Source: Welwitschia mirabilis (Eukaryota > Gnetophyta > Gnetopsida > Welwitschiales). From it: 36,767 nt of DNA. The stretch lies in NCBI GenBank assembly GCA_051453625.1, contig JBOZIK010000001.1, positions 284,220,345 through 284,257,111 of the forward strand, in the 5' to 3' direction. The position numbers and the translations under genes are program-made. Under the pieces are notes generated by a model. That model did no database searches. It was given only the letters and a program-made list of their open reading frames with translations, and was not told the DNA's origin. This document shows positions 1 to 11,326 of the stretch, one piece after another. Each line of letters opens with the position of its first letter. The first letter of the stretch is position 1.

Positions 1-180
1 TCGGACGTCCTGGTAACATAAATCTGTGAACAGGGTCAGACGTCCCAGTTTATCAAGTCGGACGTCCCTGTATAGAAAACCAAGTACAGCTCCGGACGTC
101 CTGATTACTCAGGACGGACGTCCCAATAGAAAAAACCGCATGGAATGACAGACGTCCCAATTAGACAGGCAGACGTCCCA
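1..180 (-). repeat. GGACGTCC palindrome array (array 1)
   Basis: Seven copies of GGACGTCC or the variant AGACGTCC start at 3, 38, 60, 94, 116, 150 and 171. The steps are 35, 22, 34, 22, 34 and 21 bases, so pairs about 21-22 bp apart repeat at about 56 bp. The spacers within pairs resemble those of the copia LTR at 31.5-31.9 kb in the same (minus) orientation, for example the TGGTAACA-like stretch after the first site. The array runs off the left edge, so its parent element is not visible. It may be the end of an LTR related to the copia element on the right. Confidence 0.85.
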
Positions 181-427
181 ATCTAGAGAAATCTTATTTT
201 CTTAAGCTAGCAACTTCATCATTGAAAATATTTGCTGCAACACTAGTGACTTCTACATGTTATGTCTAGTGGAGTTAAAAAGGCCTATCCTATACGCTCC
301 TAGTGATTAAGGTCCTTTGCACTCCTACACCTTACATCTGGTGGAGTAAATAATTTGGGTACTTTTGTTTTAGTTCTTTGGTTTTCATCAAATATTGCAG
401 TAGCCACCACCATTTTCATGTCTTCAT
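181..427. other. Leader between array 1 and gag
   Basis: A+T-rich sequence with no ORF, lying between the palindrome array and the first gag-like ORF. I looked for a primer-binding site or LTR end for the downstream gypsy element and found none that I can support. Confidence 0.4.
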
Positions 428-1936
428 ATGCCTTTTGGGTTAAATAGTGATGAAAGGTTAATTAGAGAGAACATTAGAGATAGATTGTTTGGTTATAAAC
501 AAACTCATGAGCCTAGATCAAATTCACATAGGGAAGAGTTTTATCAAGAACCGTCTTTTAGTGAATCATTAGAAAGCATTCATAGTGCTAAATTTGAAGA
601 ACTTTGTGATGACAACCAATTTCCTTGCTTACATAATTCACAAATACTGGCCAAAAACAAGACGACTTCTTCTTTTCCATCTTCTCACACAATTAGTCCT
701 CCTTTAAACAACAAAATGAGCACCTCAAACATACTCAATGCGTCATTCAATGACTTGTTGAATAGAAAGAGTAGAGCCAAGAAGTGAAGACATTGAAATT
801 TGCAATCTTTCTATGTACACTACATTCCATGGCCATTACAATGAGGATCTTATAGTCATCTTATAGAAATCAAGCAAATTGCTAAAATTGCGGGAAAACG
901 TGTGGGTGATGAGACATTTTAAAAGTCTTTCAACTAACTCTTAGGAAGAAAGCTAAAGTGTGGTTCAATTGGTTACCAAATCATAGCATTGGTACATGGG
1001 ATGACATGTGCACTGCTTTTATTAAGCGATATATGACAAGTCAATGAATACAAGAGTTGAGGAAGTAGGTGAGTGGATTTAAACTAAAGGATGAGGAGGA
1101 CTATTGTGTAGCCTTTGAATGTTTTATAGGTTGTATCACCCAAATTCCAAGCAAAGAATTTCAATGTTACCAAATTTTAAGGTACTTTTTACAAGCACTA
1201 AACCCTCAAACTAGACAAATGGTGAATTTTGCAAGTGAAGAAGACATCTTAAACAAAAATCCTACGATAGCTTGGGAAAATCTGGAACAAATTTGGGAGA
1301 TGAACAAAACATGGCCTACAACTCGAGCAAAACTTAAATCTAAGTCAATAAAGTAATTAATGAAAGAAGTTAAAGCAATAGAAACTCCTCAAACATCCAA
1401 TGTCCACCCAAGAGGTAGCATTCCTAATTGAGTCCTTCAATTCAACCATGAGAGTAGTACTGCCAAACGTGAAGGATTTGACAATCCTAAAGGAAAATGA
1501 GAAAACCCTTACTTCTCATCCTCCTATTGCTTGTTGTTGCCTTTGTGAGGATAGTGATCACAAACCAAGTAATTTGCCAGGCCTTACTACTTACAAAGAA
1601 CTTATTTTTGAGGTGTGTGCCTTTAATGCTCAAACCAACCCATTGTCTATAAAGGAATTTCAAAGAGCTTTCAACTCTTGCTTTCGAAACATTGGCAATA
1701 GTGTCCCTCATTTGCCTTATAACAATCTATGTCATTATTCTAGAGGTAATTCCAACAACAATCCTCAGGAACAAGACACATTAAAGCCAACTTTGGATAG
1801 TCTCGTAAAAAGGACCCAAGATTCCAACAAAAATATAGGGAAGATGTTGGGCATTATACAACAAACTATCGTTTGTGACCAAAGAAAACAAGGAACCATC
1901 CCTTCTCAACCTTATGGAAACAAAGGTAAGGTTTAA
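428..1936 (+). pseudogene. gag of the gypsy element (broken)
   Basis: This is the capsid polyprotein remnant. An open stretch at 428-787 gives the N-terminal region. Around 946-1030 the retrotransposon gag core is readable (AKVWFNWLPNHSIGTWDDM), followed in the same frame, after two stops, by 1069-1356 (FKLKDEEDYCVAFECF). The third open stretch, 1400-1936, has a CCLCEDSDH segment, where Athila-type gags carry a cysteine-rich CxxC region. It then has NIGKMLGIIQQTI and a QGTIPSQP end, typical of the gag-protease linker. At least one frameshift separates 428-787 from the core. No complete CCHC knuckle is visible. It is not expressible as one protein. Confidence 0.75.
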
Positions 1937-1942
1937 GATTAT

Positions 1943-2640
1943 ATGATTGTCACTCAAAAAGGGATAGACACTAATCTTGAAAATCCTCTAAACTCAAATG
2001 AAGAAAAAAGTGAAGATGACATTGATGATGTAGCATCCACACTTCAACCAAATCCACCTACCCCTTCTGCGTCTTACAATAATGGAAAGTCAAAAGTTGA
2101 TCAAGAACAACACCTCCTTGGATTGAAACTAACTTTGGTGTATGAAAAACATTTGAGTGAATTAATTAAGGGAATCAACATTAACCTATCACTTTGGAAG
2201 ATCTTTCAAGGTAGTAAACAATATGCCAATGTATGGAGAGACTTAGTGACAAGGAAGAAAAATAGACCCATGCCCAAGAAAGTGTTTATGACCCAAAGCA
2301 CAATGTCCTTCCTAGCCAATAAAGCACCTAAAGGTAAGAATCCAGGAGCTGCTATTGTAAGTGTGATTCTAGAAGAAGGGAAAAGGTGAGAAAACATTTA
2401 ATTGGTCTAGGAGCAAGTGTTAATGACATGCCTCTTCATATTACCAAGCAATTATACTTAGAGGGGAGAATTCAACCTGCTCAGATCATTCTTAAATTAG
2501 TTGATGTGTCAACCACTAAACTAATAGGAATTAAGAAGGACCTTGTGCTTCAAATTGACAAAGGATTCTATCCAACTGATTTTGTTGTCCTTTAGGCAGC
2601 AAGGGAAGGTGGATATCCCTAAATACTAGAAAGAGCCTTT
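1943..2640 (+). pseudogene. Aspartic protease region of the gypsy element
   Basis: The linker 1943-2389 contains the segment around INLSLWKIFQGSKQYANVWRD that precedes protease in Athila-type polyproteins, then LANKAPKGKNPGA. A frame change leads into 2386-2595, with GLGASVNDMPLHI, an LKLVDVST segment and the TDFVVL end of a retropepsin-like domain. The usual catalytic motif is DLGAS, but here the Asp position reads Gly (LIGLGAS), so the active site is lost. The following bases decay the expected ILGRPFL segment. Family assignment is firm; function is not expected. Confidence 0.75.
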
Positions 2641-3058
2641 TGTGCCACCACTTACTACATCATTGAGACTAGAGTACGAACGATGACCTAAGCCTTTGGA
2701 AATCAAAAATTCAAAATTGAAGTCTTTGATGTAGTTAAAAAAACAAAAGCAACAGATGAAGTGTCTAATGTAGTGGATTCTAAAGTCCAAGTTTTCAAAT
2801 TAATTTCAAAACATCTACGGAAGTCCTAATCTTAATCCATTCCAAATTTGTTTCTTCTTACCAAGGTAATAGTGAGGACCTAATAATCCAATCATTTTTG
2901 AACTCTTCCAACCCATACCATTTACATGAAGATTTACTCAAAGATAACTTAGTCCTTTTCAAAGAAATTTAGGAACCCGTTTTCAAAATTGAAAGAGGGC
3001 AAAATTTACAAAAATCTTATGACCTTATCTCAGAAGGGGTGGAACTTCCAAGAAAGCG

Positions 3059-3230
3059 ACCAACATTAAAGAAATTACCTAGCAACCTCAAGTACATTTT
3101 TGTCCATGATGACACTAGAAAACCTCTAATTATATTAGTAGCCACCATTAAAGAAACTACCTAGTAACCTCAAGCACATTTTTGTCCATGATGACACTAG
3201 AAAACCTCTAATTATATCGTCAACTTTATC
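3059..3230 (+). repeat. 82-bp tandem duplication in the gypsy pre-RT segment
   Basis: The segment encoding LKKLPSNLKYIFVHDDTRKP occurs twice. The first copy starts near 3068 and the second near 3150, a period of 82 bases with a few substitutions. Because 82 is not a multiple of three, the duplication also shifts the frame. Confidence 0.85.
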
Positions 3231-3720
3231 CCAACATGAAGAAGCTCAAGTTATTCACGTGTTAACCAAGAAGGTTCAAGCTCTTGAATAGACTCATCTT
3301 TGTCAAGAAGCTTTTCAGGTTTTAAAAGAGAAATTTTCCACTAGTCCTATCCTAATTGGACCTAATTGGTCAAAAGACTTTGAATTAATGTGTGATGCTA
3401 GTGATCATGCCACTGATAAAGTCTTAAGACAAAAAGATGGTAAAAATTTTCATGTTATACTAGTAAAACTCTTTTAGGAGCTCAATTAAATTACACTATT
3501 ACTGAAAAGGAATTACTAGCCATTATACACTCTCTTGAAAAATTTCACCATTATCTTTTGAGATACCACACCAATGTCCATCAAATCAACAATGGTGGCT
3601 CGCCTTATCCAAGGAATGTTATTACTTCAAGAATTCAATCTTACAATCATAGATAAAGTTGGAAAGGAAAATGTTGTGGTCGATCATCTTTCCTATTTAC
3701 TTTGTTCTTCTTCCTCCTCT
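3225..3720 (+). pseudogene. RT/RNase H remnant of the gypsy element (RT core deleted)
   Basis: The pre-RT segment (TLSQHEEAQVIHVLTKKVQA) is followed within about 30 bases by FQVLKEKFSTSPIL and DFELMCDASD, which belong to the RNase H side of the polyprotein. The normal intervening RT, with its VCIDYRKLN and YxDD-type motifs, is absent, so over 1 kb has been lost. RNase H continues with NYTITEKELLAIIHSLEKF after a frameshift, then LIQGMLLLQEFNLTIIDKVG at 3610 onward. The copy cannot encode its own polymerase. Confidence 0.75.
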
Positions 3721-4985
3721 GAATCCTTAATTGTCAAGGATAACTTTCCAGATGAACAATTATCACTTGTGCAAAAATTAAAAGATCAATATGCAAAACA
3801 TCCTAAGCCAAGATATGTAGACATGATGAATACCTTGTTGCCTACAAAACACTTCCTACTTGGACTCTCTCTCAACGAAAAGTTTTTCTCGATAGGATAG
3901 GTTAGTATGAGTGGGCCTTGCCTTTTCTCTATTGTGGGTGTAAGGATCAAATCATGAGAAGATGCATTCCAAAATGGCAACATCAACAATGTTACAACTT
4001 TGTTGCAGGGGGTTTGTGGACACTTTAGCGGGAAAAAAAATAGCTATGAAAATCCTCATGCTGGATTCTCTTAGCCTTCCTTATTACAAGATTTTTTTGA
4101 ATTTGACAAAAAATGTGAGCTTGCCAAAAATTTGGAGGTTTGACTTGCAATGAAGATATTTCATTGCAACTCATCATGAAGTGTGAACCTTTTGATTATT
4201 AGGGAATTGATTTTATTGGACCTTTAGATCCTCCATGTTGTGGAAAGAAGTACATTCTCAGTGCCATTGACTATGTGACCAAATGGATAGCAGCCCTTCT
4301 TACCATAACCAATGATGCCTTAATTGTTTGTTGATTTATTAAATCCCATCTTTTCTCTCATGTTAGCTTTTCTAGAATTCTTATAAGTAATCAAGGAACT
4401 CATTTTATTAATTGGATTCTTAGGAAGTAAGGGTTCAACATTGTGTTGCTAATGATTATCACCTGCAAACAAACTGTCAAGTTGAAAATGCCAATAGGGA
4501 AATGAAGAAGACACTTCAGAAAACTATTAGCCCTTCACGAAAGAATTGGGCTTTGAAACTTAATTATGTCCTTGGACATTATAGTAACTCTTGGCTTCTC
4601 TCCTTAAAAATTAGTCTACAGTAAATCGTATGTGCTTCTTGCTGATATTGCTCTTCATTTTTATAAGACTTGCTAGAATTTAAACCTACAATATCAAGAA
4701 CTTAATTTCTATTATCACCTCCACCAGATGTAACACCTTGATGAAAAAAGAACACAAGCTATGGACTGACAGTTTATTAGAAAAGCTCAAGCAAAGTATT
4801 ATCATGGTAAACATATTTGACATAAGCATTTTAAACTTGATCAACTAGTACTTCTCTTTAATACCAAGGTGAGTATGATTCACAATAAGCTCATACCTCA
4901 ATCGTTAGGCCCCTATCTTGTTGTGAATATCCATCCTAATGGGTCATTTTGCATTCAAGATATCACCCCCATGAGAAACCTTCCA
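3720..4985 (+). pseudogene. Integrase remnant of the gypsy element
   Basis: The zinc-binding N-terminal region is recognisable but broken (a CGHFSGKKIAMKI-like segment in mixed frames near 4010-4050). The catalytic core starts near 4190 (DYxGIDFIGPLDPP, KYILSAIDYVTKW) and continues with RILISNQGTHF near 4370, where the family has ISDxGTHF. Asp to Asn at that position removes a catalytic residue. Later fragments (KAQAKYYHGKHI, LIPQSLGPYLVVNIHPNGSF) match the C-terminal chromatin/DNA-binding part and end near 4980. Several stops and frameshifts are present. Confidence 0.75.
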
Positions 4986-6865
4986 TGCCAATGGGCAACA
5001 CTTAAAATCTTATGTTAAAAGTGAACCTCTAAGACAAGATTCCAACTTAGTGGATTGCACTTGCTAGACCCCTTGCAAGAGGGCAACTACTTGGTGATCT
5101 CTCTAATATCTTTAATGAAGAGGGGAGTGGTGACAAAGGATTGTTCATCCAAATTCTTTTATGGAAGATCAACTTTTATCTTTAACTTTCCCCTATAACA
5201 GGTAACTTTTGTAGGTGCATCCTGCTCAAAATCAATCCACTTGAGGTTATAGATTGGAAGTGATCTTATGTGGTGCTTCTATTAAGTTAGATTCATTTTA
5301 CAAGAAGTGTTTAGTTTTTAAAAAAAGGCAAAAAAAAGGTAGAAGCAACATCATCTAGGAAATACCTTCTTAAAGGTATGCTAAGCCTACTCATGATTAC
5401 ATCCTTTAAAGCCCCAATTAAGGTGAGTCTTGGGCAGCATTTATGTCTTGGGGATGCCATGCTATGCAAGTAGATGCATAGCAGTTGGGTCAGTAGCCCA
5501 CATTCTCTGGAAAGTCTATGATATCGATGAACTTCGAAAGGAGGAATTCCAGCATAGGTTGCCAAGGTGTGCCATTCACTAGGGGCATGACAATCTTAAC
5601 CCCATCCTATCTAGGAAGCACACCTATATAATTAATTATAGCCTCAAATTTGTTGTTTATGAAATAACCTACCTCCTCTTTTCGAATTTGAGTTAATGGA
5701 GTAAATCATATTCCACTAATAAGTAGTGGACCCTAAGGTAGCTACACAACTCTAGAGGGATCACGACCATTGTAGAAGGTTTCCATTACAAGTTGACTAT
5801 CCTTTATCCATACTTGGAAAGGCATCTTTTATCATTTCTCCTTGATCTCATAATAAAATTAAGTGCATTAAGTACACTAACTTAGACTTTTCTTTTCCTA
5901 GTTTGGTCAATTGCTTTTGGCAAGAGACTTCTTTTTTAAACATCACTACTCTCATTTCATTTGGTAGCCAATCTCACCAAAATCTAGAGGAATGTGCATT
6001 ATTACTTAAAACTCTTAATTTTCCAAGTTCTTAGGTCATTGCTTCTTGCAGTCGCCCCGTGAGTAAGTGATAACAATCCATTATCGCTACTTCCTTGGCG
6101 CAGCGATCCATATAACGATAGTAGCCGCAGCCATTTGTCACCGCTACTTGGAGCCACCTAACGACTAAATCTCAATGATTACCATCGCTGCTTGTGTCTC
6201 CTAGAGACATAGGCAGTGACAGGGTTGGTTATTTGTTGACCATCACTCCTTACTATCAGCCAACAACAATCCAATGATGTGTCATGAGGTTATAAAATCA
6301 TGTGAATCCCCTTTCTTTTAACTCATGGTTCCTATGTTTGCAATTCATATCTCACTCCCTCTGACCTTCTAGTGATCTTCCCCAACTTAGCTAGTGTCCA
6401 ATCACTCATCAGTGTTGGAAGTAAGTTCTATTTCTCTTATGCCCATTATTTATATTTCAATCCACATTTATTTCTTCCCTTGGGATTATAATGTAATTAA
6501 CTAAAATCTTAGGGTCTAATGCATTTGCCCATTTTTTTCTTCTCCACCTAAAATAATTTTTACTATGAATGCATGTTGTTTTCTCAACTATCAGTCATTA
6601 TTATCTTTATTCAAAAATTGCAAGCAATTGGGAATCTTAGATCAACAAAGAATGTATGACACCTATGCTCTTATAAATTGTTAGGCTGCATGATTGATTT
6701 AAATTGTAACTTCTTTTTGCTTTTTTTTTAAATTAATCCTTGTAGTTTACGATAATTATAAGCCATAATGATTGTGACATTTTATGACTTGGAATCTTAC
6801 ATTATATTTATGAGTAAATTCATGATGGAGGAGAAACTTTTGAATACTGTAGCCTTTTCGCAATT
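4986..6865. other. Non-coding spacer between pol and the extra ORF
   Basis: No ORF here has support as a gene. The segment 6040-6300 is rich in short GCTACT/GCGAT/ACCGCTAC words, and a TATAAAA lies near 6291. A similar composition occurs at 8760-8970, so this may be a decayed LTR piece or part of the element's own spacer. I could not align the two stretches convincingly by eye. Confidence 0.4.
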
Positions 6866-6869
6866 TGTC

Positions 6870-6877
6870 CTCTCTCG

Positions 6878-6910
<33 letters not shown>
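6870..6910. repeat. (CT)n microsatellite
   Basis: An interrupted then pure CT run, with CG interruptions at its left end. It lies directly before the extra ORF of the gypsy element. Confidence 0.95.
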
Positions 6911-7186
6911 AATGTGACGTGTATGCTTTTTAGTGGCTTCATCATCCTTTTTTGTTCTTTGAAAAGATTGAAAAAGGCATCTAATCCATCAACTGCCATC
7001 ACACACCAAGAAGATCCAGACTTTATCCCTAAAGAGCCCTCTGAAGAGAAACTACAAGAAGAGCTAGAAGAAACTCCTAAAGATGCAGAGGTTTTAAGCG
7101 AAGAACTTCATCAGACAGTTATTTGTAAGGCTCAGTATTTGGTGGAGAGATCTTTTGAAGATGCACTAAGACAAACAATAGTGTGA

Positions 7187-7286
7187 NNNNNNNNNNNNNN
7201 NNNNNNNNNNNNNNNNNNNNNNNNNNNNNNNNNNNNNNNNNNNNNNNNNNNNNNNNNNNNNNNNNNNNNNNNNNNNNNNNNNNNNN
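7187..7286. other. Assembly gap (100 N) with duplicated flanks
   Basis: The bases just left (GATCTTTTGAAGATGCACTA and on to GTGTGA) reappear just right of the gap with a few differences. This suggests the two contigs overlap or are alleles. Confidence 0.9.
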
Positions 7287-7957
7287 GATCTTTTGAAGAT
7301 GCACTCACTAAGACAGACAATAGTGTGATGGAGAAAACCAAAGCCTTTAGTGGAAGTTGATCATATCTACCAATGGTCAATTTCTAGATTCAAAAATTAG
7401 AGAATTCTCCTCGAACATTGGTGGAATGCAAGAAGAAAATAAAGATCTCCTCACTTATGCACGTTCTAGGGCCTACATCAAGATTGGTGTACACACTATG
7501 GCACGAGAGTTAGGTATGTTTGACAGAAGCCGTAAATTCCTTCGTTTAGTTGGAACTTTTATCGAAAGAAAAGAAGTTATCCGAATGATTCTTCCAGAGC
7601 AGTAGTGGACCCCAAAAGGTCAAGCCTAGCATTTTGACTAGGGACAGTAGATAGTGGCTAGGTATATTCTAGCAAACATCATCCCATCTTCCCCTACAAG
7701 ACATCTTCGAGCCTTCATCATCTTAGCAGCATTGGAGAAGAAAACGGAGTATAATTTGCCTGTATTCATCTCTTCTAGGCTCGTCGAATTCACAAAAGAG
7801 AGGAATCAGCATTTTTACCTTACCCATGTCTTATTAACAAATTAACCAAATAGTTTGTTCCTCCTCCAATAGATGAGGTTTTATCCCAAGTTCCATTGTA
7901 ACAATCAAAACTCTTTGGAAGATGGCATTAGAAAGGGCCAAATGATGGGACCAGAAC

Positions 7958-7976
7958 NNNNNNNNNNNNNNNNNNN
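7958..7976. other. Short N run (19 N)
   Basis: Unresolved bases inside the extra ORF of the gypsy element. Flanks are not obviously duplicated. Confidence 0.95.
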
Positions 7977-8589
7977 AAGTCCACTTACTTTTGCTACACC
8001 ATGCCCTTCTACATAAGTCACTCCACCTCCACCACTAATGCATTAAGAGGAATACAATGCATTCCGAGGAATATAGATTGTTGGTAAATCAGAGTGATGG
8101 TCTACTGTGTCATTTTGATTAGCAAATAATGGATGTAAGAGCTCACATTGATCATCCAATCACAAATATGAGAGAATATTTTTGACTTACAAATCACAGC
8201 TGTCAAATCTAAGGTCTCTTAGTGTATGGATAACTCTCAAGAAGGACACACTTTTTCAGTAGCAAAAATCTCAGTTTGAGGGCATTAATCAGCAATTGGC
8301 CCACCTTACTAAAAACATGGATACGTTGATACTCACACTAGACAAACTAGATGCCTCAAAACCCGCTATAGGAGAGGAAGAAAAAGAATTTGCATTTGTT
8401 AGCTCCTCTTGAGGGGACATCTCTTGTTTTTCCCTCTTCTTCCACTTCCCCTCCTCCTTGATAAATGCTAGTGAGTTGTCCACTGTAAATACTGTTTTTG
8501 TCTCATTTTACCTTTTTGTAATACATGGTTAACATTAATGCAAATTTCACTTTATTTTCTTTGGAATCTTATTATTAATCAACCACCCT

Positions 8590-9240
8590 TGCCAGGGTCT
8601 GCCAAGGGCCTAGTAGAGAGCTATGATAAATACTTCAAATGAGACCTATAAGACACACTAATTGTGGAAAATTGAGTGTGAATAAGGCTCAAATAACTTT
8701 GCAAAAGGATTGGAAGCACATGAAAACAAAGTGAAACAGAGTTTGCCAAATATTGAAGAATTGACAGCATCATCACCACTTGACACTTAGTGACTAATCT
8801 AGCAACGACCTTGCGAACGAGATTATCAGCACATGCCATCGCTCAAGCAACTACCTAGCAACCATATAGATCAGTTGGGTTCATCACTACCTACGGTTGT
8901 CCCAAGGACAACTTCCTCTACTACAAACTAAAAATGTCACTATTTGTAGCTGCCTAGCGATGCAAGTAGCAACAATAATGGTTCCTACATAACCAACACT
9001 CTTAACTTCCTAACTTATTCATAAGCTATTTAAGCAAGGAGTTTGTCCTTGCCAATTTAGCCTATTCATTGCTTGAAGAACATGACAGAAGTAGCAAAAG
9101 TGAGGAAGCCACTGATAGAGATTTGGAATGAGGTCTCTTGCCTCATCTTATTAGTTAGGATGAGACCCTTGTGTTTAAGCCCTTAAGATAAGTCATGTAT
9201 TGCAAATATTTGACTTAACAAAATCTTTCATTTCTAATTC
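8590..9240 (+). repeat. Possible 3' LTR of the gypsy element
   Basis: It follows the extra ORF, has no coding potential, is rich in TAGCGAC/TAGCAAC-like words (8775-8970) and has a promoter-like TATTTAAG at about 9028. Position and composition fit an LTR, but no second copy or clear TG...CA ends could be shown, so this is tentative. Confidence 0.25.
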
Positions 9241-9497
9241 TCATAGTGCATTGATTTGCATTGAAGTATAGTGATTTATAATTAATGTAATGTCGTACAT
9301 GGTATGAGACTAGTTGGGTGATAGGCAATTAGGTTTTGCTAGTGACTTGCATTGTTTAGTTGCATTGTTGTTTCTCTTATTTTTGTATTATAACTTCTTT
9401 TGAAACAATTTGCAACCCACCTCCTCTCCCTTTCCCCCTCACTTACAAGCTTTCTTCTACTCTCTAACCTCTTGTCTTGATTGGTTACAATGTTCAA

Positions 9498-9597
9498 NNN
9501 NNNNNNNNNNNNNNNNNNNNNNNNNNNNNNNNNNNNNNNNNNNNNNNNNNNNNNNNNNNNNNNNNNNNNNNNNNNNNNNNNNNNNNNNNNNNNNNNN
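9498..9597. other. Assembly gap (100 N) with duplicated flanks
   Basis: About 80 bases left of the gap (from CCTCCTCTCCCTTTCCCC to GGTTACAATGTTCAA) are repeated right of the gap with small changes, after a (TC)n run at 9598-9615. The microsatellite probably broke the assembly. Confidence 0.9.
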
Positions 9598-9615
9598 TCT
9601 CTCTCTCTCTCTCTC
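9598..9615. repeat. (TC)n microsatellite
   Basis: A pure TC run at the right edge of the assembly gap. Confidence 0.9.
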
Positions 9616-10738
9616 TTCCCCCTCTCCCTTTCCCCCTCTCTTACAAGCTTTCTTCTACTCTCTAACCTCTTGTCTTGATTGGTTACAATATTCAAGATTG
9701 TTGGATGGTGTAAAATACATGCTTAAACAAGTTGCACAACAAGCCCATCAAACAACCAAAAAAAGGTCCAACCCATGATATGACTACAAATAATTATAGT
9801 TAGACAAAATATATTGGAAAAGTGAGAAGATACTTAAAAGTACCAAAGATCTTGAATCCAACAAATGCATCTCCTATTGCTAATCAAATAAGGAAACTTG
9901 AATCAATTCAAATGTCATGACATCAGTTTCTGAAATAAAAAAAGGGAGGAAAAGACTGATAAGGAGAACATTATTGAAATGGTTTATGTAATTTGACTAC
10001 AAAATGGTTCATGTAATTTGACTACAAAACACTCAAACTCCAAAATAATCAAGTTACGATCATAGTTCCACAATCAGGATCAAGGATTGAGATTGAATTA
10101 AAGGAAATAGGGGGAAAACGAAAACAAACTATGAAAAGTTAAAGATTTAAAAATGAGACTTCAAATTTTTAAAATCTTAAGCATTCACATTTGACAGGGG
10201 ACATGAGAATATAAACCTCAGACAAGTTCATATTGCTACAAAAGCAACCATAAGTAACTAAGCTACAAAGTCAACACAAAATCAATTAACACTAAGTACG
10301 TGAAAAAAACAACACAGTTATGCAACATATGTGATAGCAGTAACTTGATGCTTATGCACATCAAATAATTAAACATAATAAAGTGGTCAACACATTAAAA
10401 ACAAGCATAATGCAATCACCAATATCCATTATCTAAGTTAGTAGCAATTCCAAGATAGATCAACAAGTTACTCAAAGAAGTCCTATTAATATAAGGTTAA
10501 TATTGCAATAATCAAATCCAATTGATGATCTAGATACACCCATAGGAGAGAGCTTCCAAGCTAAAAAGTAGAGACCTCATATTTTCAACATGCATCCGGG
10601 CACACATTGTCAAAGTGTGTTATTTAGTGTTTACAGGAAAGTTAAAATCTAACAGAAAGATAGGTGGTAAATTGGCAGGGAGGGTTCAGGGCTTACCATG
10701 CTTCATTGACATTTCACTGGGAAGCAAGCCAAGTGAAA
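9616..10738. other. Unassigned A+T-rich DNA
   Basis: No convincing gene or element. A 25-base near-exact direct repeat (ATGGTTYATGTAATTTGACT and flank) lies at about 9978-10027. If the LTR at 10752-11262 belongs to a complete element, its internal region should be here on the minus strand, but no gag motif is recognisable. Confidence 0.5.
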
Positions 10739-10750
10739 GCTCTGATATCA
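10739..10750 (-). other. Primer-binding site, initiator tRNA-Met type
   Basis: The minus strand reads TGATATCAGAGC directly after a CA-ending LTR. The usual copia site is TGGTATCAGAGC, one base different. Position and orientation fit the LTR next to it. Confidence 0.6.
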
Positions 10751-10751
10751 T

Positions 10752-11262
10752 TGTAGTATGTATGCTGTTTAGTCATTTTGTTTAAAGCTCTCATGTATGT
10801 TTGTTTGAGATTACTGTTTTCATGAAAGTTCCCAAGCTTGAAAATGTCTGTTTGTAATCCTATGCACATTATTTCCTTTCTTATCTTTGCTTTGGGGAGA
10901 AAAATGTTATGAATCTTTACTAGAAATCTATGCTAAAGAAATGAAATAGCAAGCACAAGAACAACACGCTCAGATTTACGTGGAAAACCCTTGCGGAAAA
11001 AACCACGGGAAACAGGCAGAGCTCTTAATCTTATTCAAGGAGCAAAAGGAATCACCATACAAAACAAACCCTCAAGCAACCTNNNNNNNGGTTTAGGGTT
11101 TCAAACCAAGACAGTCTAGAAACGTCCTCCCCTTTTCCGTTTATTTAAATACCCCAGGGAGTTAAACCTAACCTCCTTTTACAATATTACAAAATGGGGG
11201 GTCAATGTTAAAACATAACATTATAATATAAACAAGACAAATTTGGCTTCACTTTCCCAACA
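10752..11262 (-). mobile_element. LTR of a retrotransposon, probably copia (minus strand)
   Basis: On the minus strand the segment starts TGTTGGGAAAGTGAAG and ends CATACTACA, giving TG...CA ends and about 511 bp. It carries a promoter-like GGTATTTAAATAAACGG near 11140-11150 and is followed by a tRNA-Met-type primer site. The stretch near 10979-11010 (ACGTGGAAAACCCTTGCGG) has the look of copia LTR leaders. Seven N lie at 11083-11089. No matching second LTR or internal coding region is visible. It sits on the 3' side of ARV1 exon 5, so it is probably inserted in an ARV1 intron. Confidence 0.6.
11083..11089. other. Short N run (7 N)
   Basis: Unresolved bases within the LTR. Confidence 0.95.
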
Positions 11263-11326
11263 AAAAATCACTAGCGAAAAATAAGAATTATGTGGCTAAT
11301 CAATAGGTATTTTCAATTGCTATCTT

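Larger units (their letters stand above)
428..8412 (+). mobile_element. Decayed Ty3/gypsy retrotransposon, Athila/Tat-like
   Basis: Remnants appear in the order gag, protease, (RT lost), RNase H, integrase, extra 3' ORF, all on the plus strand. Athila/Tat assignment rests on the gag core, the LGAS-type protease with its ADFVVL-like end (TDFVVL here), the LKxLPSNLKY segment before RT, and a long extra ORF after pol. Many frameshifts and stops make it inactive. No 5' LTR or primer site could be identified. The best candidate for a 3' LTR is at about 8590-9240. Boundaries are approximate. Confidence 0.8.
6914..8412 (+). pseudogene. Extra 3' ORF of the Athila-like element (broken)
   Basis: One reading frame can be followed through 7357-7605, then across TAG stops at 7603-7650, then 7654-7845. 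Segments include LLTYARSRAYIKIGVHTMAREL, a FIERKEV segment, SSPTRHLRAFIILAALEKK and RLVEFTKERNQHFYL. After a 19-N run it ends near 8300-8412 with INQQLAHLTKNMDTLILTLD, a heptad-like stretch that could form a coiled coil. Athila-type elements carry an extra ORF at this position, often called env-like. No signal peptide or membrane segment is visible, so an envelope role is not supported. A 100-N gap at 7187-7286 interrupts it. Confidence 0.6.

Noticed and set aside
1-180. Palindrome array considered as a CRISPR array
   Set aside because: The repeat core is only 8 bp with alternating 21/35 spacing and related spacers, in a plant context.
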